64,000 nt of DNA, taken from NCBI GenBank assembly GCA_002189035.1, contig NEEC01000011.1:2728001-2792000 (forward strand), given 5' to 3'. How positions within the stretch are numbered: position 1 is the stretch's first letter; every line of letters starts with the position of its first letter. Below the pieces are notes generated by a model that was not told the DNA's origin, ran no database searches, and saw only the letters and a program-made list of their open reading frames with translations. The position numbers were made by a program, and so were the translations under genes. Positions 55,940 through 64,000 of this stretch are shown piece by piece. This DNA is from Utricularia gibba (taxonomy: Eukaryota; Streptophyta; Magnoliopsida; Lamiales; Lentibulariaceae).

Positions 55940-58210
55940 ATGATCAATGAGCAAGATCGCCCATTCTGCAAAGCAACATCCGGCAGGGCTCGTGGCTGCG
56001 GCGGCGGCGGCAACAACCAGATCGTTAAATGCGGCAATCGGCCGTCTCTCTGCGGAAGGATTGCATCGTGGGTTCTCGAGACTTTCCGTTCCATGCTCAA
56101 GTCTCCTACAGCTTCGCCGGACTCGTTCACTTACCCATCGGTGCTCAAAGCTTGCACCTCGCTCAGGTTCTTTACTCTGGGCTTGTCGGTTCATCAGCGG
56201 ATCATTGTTAGTGGATTGGAGTCAGACTCCTACATTGCATCTTCGTTGATTAGTTTTCACACCAGTTTGAAGAACACTGACTTTGCAGTAAAGGTGTTCG
56301 ATAGAATGACCGACAGAAATATAGTTGCCTGGACGGCGATTATAAGATGCTATTCTTGTGCTGGTGATATGAAAAATGCGTTCTTTATGTTTAATTCAAT
56401 GCAGTATGAAGGCATCCCACCTAGCTCGATTACGATTCTGAATATGCTTTCTGGTGTTACAGAGAGTAATCATGCCGAAATGCTGCACACTTCCATAATT
56501 AAAAGTGGCTATGTTTGTGATACAGTTTTAGGCAACTGTCTGTTGAGTGTCTATGCAAAATGTGGAAGGCTTGAGGACTCAAGGCGGATGTTTGATCAGT
56601 TAGATGCAAAAGATCTAGTTTCTTGGAATAGCTTGATAAATGCATACTCCAGCATCGGTAACTTGAATGAAGCCTTGAAGCTTTTCTGCAAAATGAGACA
56701 AGAATGTATGAAACCAGATCAGCAGACATTTGGATCATTAGTTTCCGCTATTGCAAATGAAGATAATCTTGAAGTAGGAAGAGTAGTACATGGACAGATT
56801 GTGACAAACGGATTTGAGTATGATAAACATGTTGGAACATCTCTTGTTTCACTTCTTTCTAGATGTGGCAATGTAGAGCAAGCACAGTGGATTTTTGAGA
56901 GGTCTGATGATAAAGATGTAGTGTATTGGACATCCATGATTTCTGGACTTGTGCAGAAAGATTCTGCAGACAAGGCATTGCATATTTTCAAGGAAATGCT
57001 AACCTCAAGATTCACACCATCTGGCGCAACCATTGCCTGCGCTCTTGCAGCTTGTGCCCAGCTAGGATATTCAAAGCTTGGAAGATCAATACATGGCTTT
57101 GCATTGAGGAGGCGAATGATGGTAGACATCTCTACATGGAACTCTCTGGTTTCCATGTATGCAAAATGTGGCCTTCTGGAGAAGAGTTTTCAAGTTTTCA
57201 GTGACATGGAAAAAAGGGATATTGTCTCCTGGAATGCCATCGTTGCGGGCTATGCACAACATGGATATCTAGAGAGGTCACTGTATTTGTTTCAAGAAAT
57301 GAGGCTGTCCCAACAAGTGCCTGATTCAGTAACTGTCATCTGCCTTCTCCAAGCCTGTGCCTCAATTGGGGCATTCCAGCAAGGAAAATGGATCCATAAC
57401 TTCATCCTGAGAAGCTGTCTTGGACCATCCATTCGTGTGGGAACAGCACTGGTTGACATGTATGCTAAATGTGGTAATCTAGATTATGCTAGAATATGCT
57501 TCGACAGGATGCCGCAGCACGATAACATCTCCTGGAGCACCATCATCTCAGGATACGGTAGCCATGGAAGGGGGGACACTGCTCTGGATATGTTCTCAAG
57601 GTTCTTGCAAAGTGGACTCAAACCAAATGACGTTGTGTTCCTATCTGCTCTCTGTGCCTGCAGCCACAACGGCCTCCTGGAAACAGGTACCACGCTGTTC
57701 AATTCCATGACAAACGAGTATGGCATGGAACCATCCATCGAACACTGTGCGTGCATGGTGGATCTCCTCTGTCGAGCCGGCAGGGTAACCGAAGCCTATG
57801 ACTTCTACAAGAAGATGTTCACTGAACCCATGGTTGACGTCCTCGGCATACTCCTCGATGCCTGTCGGAGTTCCAGCAACGAAGATCTCGGAGAGGCGAT
57901 TGCCAAGGAAATCTCCAACTTCGAGCCCGATGATGCCGGCAAGTACGTGCAACTGGCGCACAGCTTCGCCGCAACAGCGAAGTGGCATAGCGTTGGAGAA
58001 GCCTGGGCCCAGATGAGATCCCTAGGGCTGAAGAAGCTCCCAGGGTGGAGCTTCGTGGAGATGCAGGGCGCCATAACCCCATTCTTCAACAGCCACAATT
58101 CGCATCCCCGACAGGAAGAGATCGTGTCGAGCTTGCAAAGCTTAACCAGTGAAGCCAGGGAAGCAGAGCCGTTATGGGAGTATGACGAATTCCTCGCCTT
58201 CTCCGCCTGA
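55940..58210 (+). CDS. Pentatricopeptide repeat protein, PLS subfamily with E-type C-terminus; N-terminal frame break
   Basis: RNA-binding repeat protein expected in chloroplasts or mitochondria, acting in organelle RNA editing or processing. One intronless frame of 756 codons runs through a long array of PPR motifs (for example YAKCGRLEDSRRMFDQ, DLVSWNSLINAYSSIGN, LVDMYAKCGNLDYARICFDR) and an E-type end (LPGWSFVEMQGAITPF). There is no DYW tail. The ATG at 55940 gives an N-terminus unlike the family. The alternative frame from 55947 reads RSLNAAIGRLSAEGLHR, which is the usual start of a first repeat, and would continue in the main frame (VLETFRSMLKSP) if one G were restored at 56070-56072. 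I therefore believe the true start is at 55947. Orthology to a given Arabidopsis locus is not settled. Confidence 0.88.
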   Translation: MINEQDRPFCKATSGRARGCGGGGNNQIVKCGNRPSLCGRIASWVLETFRSMLKSPTASPDSFTYPSVLKACTSLRFFTLGLSVHQRIIVSGLESDSYIASSLISFHTSLKNTDFAVKVFDRMTDRNIVAWTAIIRCYSCAGDMKNAFFMFNSMQYEGIPPSSITILNMLSGVTESNHAEMLHTSIIKSGYVCDTVLGNCLLSVYAKCGRLEDSRRMFDQLDAKDLVSWNSLINAYSSIGNLNEALKLFCKMRQECMKPDQQTFGSLVSAIANEDNLEVGRVVHGQIVTNGFEYDKHVGTSLVSLLSRCGNVEQAQWIFERSDDKDVVYWTSMISGLVQKDSADKALHIFKEMLTSRFTPSGATIACALAACAQLGYSKLGRSIHGFALRRRMMVDISTWNSLVSMYAKCGLLEKSFQVFSDMEKRDIVSWNAIVAGYAQHGYLERSLYLFQEMRLSQQVPDSVTVICLLQACASIGAFQQGKWIHNFILRSCLGPSIRVGTALVDMYAKCGNLDYARICFDRMPQHDNISWSTIISGYGSHGRGDTALDMFSRFLQSGLKPNDVVFLSALCACSHNGLLETGTTLFNSMTNEYGMEPSIEHCACMVDLLCRAGRVTEAYDFYKKMFTEPMVDVLGILLDACRSSSNEDLGEAIAKEISNFEPDDAGKYVQLAHSFAATAKWHSVGEAWAQMRSLGLKKLPGWSFVEMQGAITPFFNSHNSHPRQEEIVSSLQSLTSEAREAEPLWEYDEFLAFSA

Positions 58211-59654
58211 AAATAAAAAATAAAAAAAAAAGATTATTGTGTGGAGAAGAAGTACGTGGGCTTCGAAGGGGATCCGATGAGGCCCAAGATCCAGCCCAGG
58301 AGAGGGATCAACTGAAATGGAGGCTAATGACCAAGGAACCAGGAATCTTTGAGACCACAAGATTAATGATGAAGGGTGCTTTGGGAATAATCAGTTAGTC
58401 GGAGGGTGAAGTGATGGGGTGAGTGATGACGAATGACTATAGGGGAACGTGGTGGGGCCTACAGGGCATTGAAATAACGTACGAATCGATGTCGGGGAGG
58501 TCAGGCCAGCGATGATTGGGGAAAGCGGGCGGAGGATTAGGATCGGAAACGACGTCGTGGAGACCCCCGCCCCGCCCTAGTGATGATGATCATGAATTTC
58601 ACCGACGCCCAGGAAATGGCGGTGATCTCAGTCTCGGCTCCCGGACATCATGACGGTTTTGCCCTTAGGGTTCTCGTTTGACGACGATGATTTGACGGAC
58701 ACAGGTTGGGGCCAGTTTGAGAATGCCGGGCGGATGATGCGGATGAGTCTGTGCTCGTGTTCCATTGAGGTTCAGTCAGAGTCCATCTTCATCCGATCAC
58801 GATGTGAATTGTGATCATGACGCATGCCGAGTTCTTGCGAAAGATGAGTCCTTGCGCTGCGCTACGCCGTGGGGAGAGGGCTGCCTGTGGGATGGCGTCG
58901 TCCCCACCGGCGCCACATCGGCGGCGGCGGAGGAGGAGGAGGAGGGAGGTATGTCCTAATCATCAGATGAGGACAAGCTTGTCATTTCTCAGGGGCCCTC
59001 CTTTCCCTTGTTTGTTTTTGTTTTAACTTCTTCCTGTCCTGTCCGCCACCACCAACTACCCAAAATCCAGTCTCATTTCCATGGATGAATGAAGGGCGTT
59101 CTGGTCCACTCGTTCCACCTTCCCTTGCCTGCCACTGCCATCAATGCACTCCTTCACTGCCCCCACCACTTGCTCACCGTCTTCGACCAATACTTCACTA
59201 AATAGGTGCATTTTGCTGAGGATTATGAGCTATCAAAGATCAGCCCAGTTGTTGTTTATGCACGTAATGTGTAGAAACTAGTGTTTCTGAGGAAAAAAAC
59301 ATAACTATCGCGATGCCGACCAGAAAAAGGTGAGGATTTCAAGTGACAGGTGTTTTCTAATGAATAAATGGGCTAACAGCGACTTTTACAAGAACAGTAG
59401 ATGGAGAGGAGAATAGCCAAAAGTACATCATAAGGAAGTAAAATTGTTATATTTATTTCCGTAAAAAGCTGGTAGGAATCAGCAGCTTTCTAGTGGCACA
59501 TTTTTGGTTCATTTGAGCTTTTCACTTTCTGGGTGTTTATGAAGCCTTGAATTCAACGAGTTTTCAAGTGACAGTGACCTCGTGACCGGAGGATCTGGGC
59601 TCCCGGCGAGGATGGTCGGCGGCGCGTGGCGTCCGAGCGTTTGAAGTTCTGAAA
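58211..59654. other. Intergenic region between PPR and SRF genes
   Basis: About 1.4 kb with no supported gene. It contains a (GGC)n(GGA)n microsatellite near 58920-58948. Presumably it holds the promoter of the receptor gene in its last part. Open frames at 58765-59026 have no protein-like features beyond the low-complexity Arg run. Confidence 0.6.
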
Positions 59655-62600
59655 ATGGGGGGCGAGCGGCGGCATGCTGCTCATTGCTCTTCTTCCTTGA
59701 CGCTGCGGCCCTGCTCCTCAGCTTATGCACCATTGTTGGTGCCGTTACTGACCCGAATGATGGTGAGTTTTTGCTTGGTTCTCATTTGCTTCTGTCGTAA
59801 GAAGTAATGGTGTTTTTGTTGTTTGATTGGTTCAATTGTCGAGATTCGGCGAAAATGACGTTTCTTTTCTCTCTTCGATTGGGTACTTCTTTTTTCGTTC
59901 CGTTTTCTGGGAATGGTGATCTGCCATTTTCTGTAAATTTTGAGTTTGGTGGACTCACTTTACAGTTCTTATTTTGGATATTGTTGTTCTTGAGGGAAAC
60001 ATTAGCAAGTAACTGCAGAAGCTACTTTTCTGCCGGAAAATTGATTTTGAAAAGAACGCAATACCTACGAGATTTGGAAAGTTTACGACACTTGTATCAT
60101 GATCTGGAAAAATTGGTAGCCATGCTTATTCTCAATTCAATGCAAGTTTGATTCTTTTTCTTTGTACAGTTCAAGCGCTTCAAGTTTTGTATGCTTCGTT
60201 GAATAGTCCTTCACAGCTTAGTGGCTGGAATTCAAGCGGCAGTGACCCCTGCGGAGAGTCCTGGGTGGGCATCACATGCCAGGGTTCTTCTGTTGTCTCT
60301 CTGTGAGTGCTGCTTTCTTTGATTCTCTCATAAAATGTGATTTTTTTATTCTTCTGAAACATGGGAACTACAGTCAGTTATCCGGTTTGGAACTCAATGG
60401 TACAATGGGATACATGCTCAACAAGCTGACGTCACTAAGGACACTGTGAGGATGCTGTCTTCTCTGCCATCCTGCATTTGAAGTCATGTGGTTTTTCTTA
60501 GAACTCTCCTTCACATCCTGCAGGGATTTGAGCAACAATCGTATCCACGATACAGTTCCATATCAGCTTCCACCAAGTGTCACAAGCCTGTAATGTTGGA
60601 CTTCGTAGTGTAGCTACTGAATGTTCTCAGCAGTCTTGCTCTGTCTCATTCTTTTCCAGTTTTGGTGCAGAAACCTTGCAGGAAATAATTTAATCGGGGT
60701 GCTCCCGTACTCCATGTCTTCTCTCCGTTCACTTAACTATTTGTGAGTGGCAGGCAATCCTTCACTGCTTCATGTTTCTTTATGTCTTAATCTAACACAA
60801 GGTTTCTCAGAAACATCAGCAGAAACATGCTTTCTCAAGAACTGGTGGACATGTTTTCTGATGATTCTGAGTTAGCTACTTTGTGAGTCTCATTTCCTTT
60901 AGAGCTTTCACACCAGCAGCTGCATTTTCTTTCTTTTCTCATCGCTTGCTTCTCTGGTCAGTGATGCGTCCTTCAACAATTTTTCTGGTCATCTTCCACC
61001 ATCATTCTCATCTTTGACAAGCCTCACAACTCTGTGAGTCCAGTTATCTTTACCTATTCGACTTGTTCAGCTATATCCTCCTATGAGATTGAATTACCAA
61101 GTTATGTTCCTTTGATAGCCAGTTACAGAATAACAAGTTTTCCGGCCCTCTCAGTATCCTCGTTGGCCTGCCTCTGACAACTCTGTAAGCACTGTTGCCA
61201 TTGTCTATGCCACCGGACGTATTGTCCTGAAGCAGCCAGACACACTGCCACTGTTCTTTGAATCTACCTAACTCTTAATTTATCAGGAATGTTGCAAACA
61301 ACAATTTCAGTGGCGAGATTCCAACAGAATTGCTTTCTCTGCCCAGTTTTTTGTAAGTTTCTTGTCTTTTTTAGACGGATGTTGGAGGCATGTAGTCATC
61401 TTCTTCAACTGAAGTACCTTTCATGAACCAGATATGGTGGGAATGCATTTTCAAATGTTCCTGCTTCTCCTGTGCCGTATGCACCACCTCGTCTCGATAG
61501 CCAACCGATCAGGCAACCTTTGGTTCCTTCTCCAGATGCTCCAAGCAGCCCTCACCTTGTGAAGAAAACCAGTCCACTCACAGCAGGATCTGTAGTGGGC
61601 ATCGTGCTGGGTTCATTATTTCTGGTGGTCTTGCTGCTTCTAGCGCTAGATTTTGCTAAAAGGCGGGGAAACAGAAAGGGAATAGAGGCACAGTCTTCAA
61701 TTGAAACTCCTGCTGTTTACAGCATTGATAAAGGTGACATTTTTCATGTCCCACTCACCTTTGGAGGATCCAGAAACATCCTGCTGTATCTTTTTTCTGT
61801 TTTCCAGTGAATGCAGAGATTCCAGAGCATCTGCCAAAAGCAGCAGCCGTTGTTTCTGATGTAAACCCTCCAATGTTCAGCGAGGATGTAATGGTGGACA
61901 CCTTAAATGGGAAGAGCGGGTCTCTGAGAAGGGTGAAGTCTCCAACAACATCGACTCCTTACACAGTGGCCACTCTTCAGATCGCTACTAATAGCTTCAG
62001 TCAAGAGAATCTGGTTGCTGAAGGATCGGTTGGCCGTGTTTATAGAGGAGTGTTTCCTAACGGAAAGGTAGCAGTTCTCTTCTCACTGACTTGTGTTCAT
62101 AAAAAACTGCTCACTGGAGCATCTTGCTTCGCCCCAGGTAATGGCGATCAAGAAGATCGACAGTACAGCAGCGTCACTGCAGGAGGAAGACAACTTTCTT
62201 GAAGCCATTTCAAACATGTCGCGCCTGAGGCATCCAAATATACTGGCATTGGTCGGATACTGTGCTGAGCATGGCCAACGCCTTCTGATACATGAATTCA
62301 TGAGCAATGGGAGTCTGCAGGATATGCTGCATCTTGCTGATGACAGAAGCAAGCTATTGACATGGAATACTCGCGTTCGAATTGCGCTCGGAGCTGCTCG
62401 AGCTCTGGAGTATGATCCTGCTATCCATCTCTTGCTGATAACAGAATCAAACATTCCATCACTTGCTGATCCCCTGCTTTCTTGGACAGGTACTTGCATG
62501 AAGTGTGCCTGCCTTCTGTTGTGCACAGAAACCTCAAGTCATCCAACATTTTGCTTGACGAAGAGCTGAATCCGCATCTCTCGGACAGCGGACTAGCTGT

Positions 62601-63323
62601 TTTAGCACCAGCTGCTGACAGGCAGGTAAGAAAATTTAGGAGGGGTGACACAGAATTCACCAATGAGCTTCCTTGAAGGCCTGTAACATATCCCCACACT
62701 GCTTCCAGATTTCTTCAACGCAAATGGTTGGTTCATTTGGCTACTCCGCACCTGAATGTGCCTTCTCAGGAGTTTACACAGTAAAAAGCGATGTTTATAG
62801 CTTCGGTGTGGTTATGCTGGAGCTTCTTACCGGGAGGAAGCCGCTGGATAGGTAACGCTTCATTCCCCTGCGTTCAAGGTTGCTACTGTTACTTCACCGT
62901 GGTCATCACCATCTTACCATTTTCACAGTTCAAAGGCGAGATCTGAGCAATCGCTTGTAAGATGGGCGGCCCCTCAGCTACATGACATCGATGCTTTATC
63001 CAAGATGGTTGATCCTTCCCTAAACGGCATGTATCCTGCGAAGTCCTTGAGCTGCTTTGCGGATATCATAGCCCTCTGCATTCAGGTGAGTGTTCGAAAC
63101 AACCACTGGATGGATGTTTCTTTTCTGAGGAGCATTTAGAGAAGATCACCATAAGGCTTCTTTGAAAGTGCAGACTGAACCTGAGTTTCGCCCTCCGATG
63201 TCTGAAGTGGTCCAAGCGCTGGTTCGACTGATGCAACGAGCGAGTGTGATCAGAAGGCGCAGCAGCGAGGAGTACAGGTTTGCTTTCAGACTTCAGGAGC
63301 ATGAAGCTGGCGATGCAACGTAG
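59655..63323 (+). CDS. STRUBBELIG-receptor family LRR protein, predicted pseudokinase
   Basis: Plasma-membrane LRR receptor-like protein. More than ten exons join in frame from exon 2 onward. An N-terminal cap has [17 protein letters not shown]. About six LRRs follow, one per short exon ([36 protein letters not shown]). Then a Pro-rich stretch (PVPYAPPRL), a membrane segment ([20 protein letters not shown]) and a kinase-like domain. The catalytic loop reads [14 protein letters not shown], with Asn in place of the catalytic Asp, and the DFG site reads DSG. The ATP-site lysine in MAIKK remains. SUB-type members of this family signal without kinase activity, so I infer a pseudokinase. The ATG at 59655 starts MGGERR and stops early, whereas [20 protein letters not shown] would be a good signal peptide if one G were added. 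The C-terminus ends EAGDAT at 63323. Confidence 0.88.
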
Positions 63324-63790
63324 GAGGCATGCTCCAGAGTACCTACACAGTTTTGTACACAACATCGATATGGCGTTGCTGAATGAAGAAGAAAAAGACC
63401 TAACATCCACCAAACGGGGAGCCAGGCGTGCGGATGACGTGATATCTTCTTCTCCATGTTGTCTGTTCTGGATTTACACAAGTTTGATCTTCAAATCACT
63501 TACATTGCTGAGTATATACATCCCTTGTGGCTTCCCGATTTCTATGTTCTGCATCTTATTCCTTGAAGAAAACAGATCAAGGTTCATATTCTCATTCGAA
63601 ATGCTTCAACATGGGAAGATTTTGGGAGGTTCCTGGCAGAAGATGGTACTACGAAGACACAGGTAGTGGAAAAAAAAAAAAAAAAACAGCTCAGCTCAGT
63701 ACCATGAATCCGAGGAGCATTCAGACCTCGCTCCGAGTTCCAGCAGCAAAGCGTGATTAAATTTATCGCCAAAATGACCAGCAAATTGGA
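63324..63790. other. SRF 3' region
   Basis: 3' untranslated region of the receptor gene and the gap to the convergent minus-strand gene at the edge. It includes a run of 17 or so A near 63669-63686. The plus-strand open frame here is not coding. Confidence 0.6.
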
Positions 63791-64000
63791 TCAAACCTAC
63801 AAACACATATGAAAGCATAATGATGCAAAGCCACCTTCAAATCTAATGCTACACTGGACAACTCTGCTTACCAGGACTAACTTATCGGTTGTTAAGAGCC
63901 CAATCTTCCCAAGAGGCTGTAATTTCTTGAATGGGGCACCTGTAAATGGCCATCATAAGTGCGCCAACAGTTCGTAGGCAACAAGAGGAATGTAAGTCGG
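63791..64000 (-). CDS. Unrecognised gene, 3' end only (cut by window edge)
   Basis: The minus strand shows an exon at 63872-63939 with acceptor TTTACAG and donor GTAAGCAG. It codes for APFKKLQPLGKIGLLTTDK and ends LVL. An intron follows, and the terminal coding exon is just six bases (63791-63796), GTT TGA, giving a final Val and stop. The acceptor TTTGTAG for this mini-exon is good. Upstream of 63939 the exon structure runs off the window. I do not recognise the protein and assign no function. Confidence 0.45.

Noticed and set aside
58900-58960. (GGC)(GGA) repeat as a coding poly-Arg/Gly stretch
   Set aside because: A microsatellite in an intergenic region with no surrounding gene structure.

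Overview
This is nuclear DNA of a flowering plant, almost certainly a eudicot. It carries intron-rich genes with GT-AG borders, chloroplast-targeted proteins encoded in nuclear DNA (ATP synthase gamma, a PsbP-domain protein, PTAC6, a MORF editing factor, THI1), an aspartic proteinase with a plant-specific insert, a WRKY factor, a PPR protein, and an AT-rich intergenic background. The proteins can be named by family; the species cannot be fixed from the sequence alone. No virus, plasmid, CRISPR array or rRNA was seen, and no tRNA was recognised by eye.

Layout. 0-9 kb: actin (+), VPS45 (-), and a CCCH zinc-finger gene (+) head to head with VPS45. 9-12.9 kb: a repeat-bearing stretch (hAT-like MITE, 17-G run), then an unrecognised gene with a tandemly repeated exon. 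12.9-16.7 kb: PsbP-domain protein PPD4 (-) and alcohol dehydrogenase (-). 16.7-18.8 kb: AT-rich gap. 18.8-32 kb: SEUSS (+), RABC1-type GTPase (+), a PP2C (-) and DEAD-box helicase RH29 (+). 32-38.5 kb: PTAC6 (-), a PQBP1-like WW protein (+) and a small unnamed protein (-). 38.6-40.2 kb: AT-rich gap with a possible MITE. 40.2-52.3 kb: MORF9-type editing factor (+), ATPC1 (-), RBP45/47-type RNA-binding protein (-), THI1 (-) and a vacuolar aspartic proteinase (-). 53.8-64 kb: group IIb-like WRKY (-), a PPR protein (+), a STRUBBELIG-family receptor (+) and the 3' end of an unrecognised gene (-) cut by the window edge.

The genes do not form a pathway or operon. They are housekeeping and regulatory genes in gene-dense euchromatin. 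From memory of Arabidopsis locus numbers, several fall in two ancestral blocks (VPS45/ADH1/PPD4/RH29 and SEU/RABC1/PP2C), with a third likely source for MORF9, RBP45 and the aspartic proteinase, so the gene order itself is informative.

The strongest unexpected signal is a recurring defect. In several otherwise well-conserved genes (VPS45, ADH1, RH29, PPR, and probably the SRF first exon and the unrecognised 10.7 kb gene) the reading frame breaks by one missing base, mostly in or beside a short homopolymer. This looks more like consensus-sequence error than a cluster of independent pseudogenes. I did not find a convincing undescribed biological system; the tandem-exon gene at 10.7-12.1 kb is the best candidate for something not already familiar.
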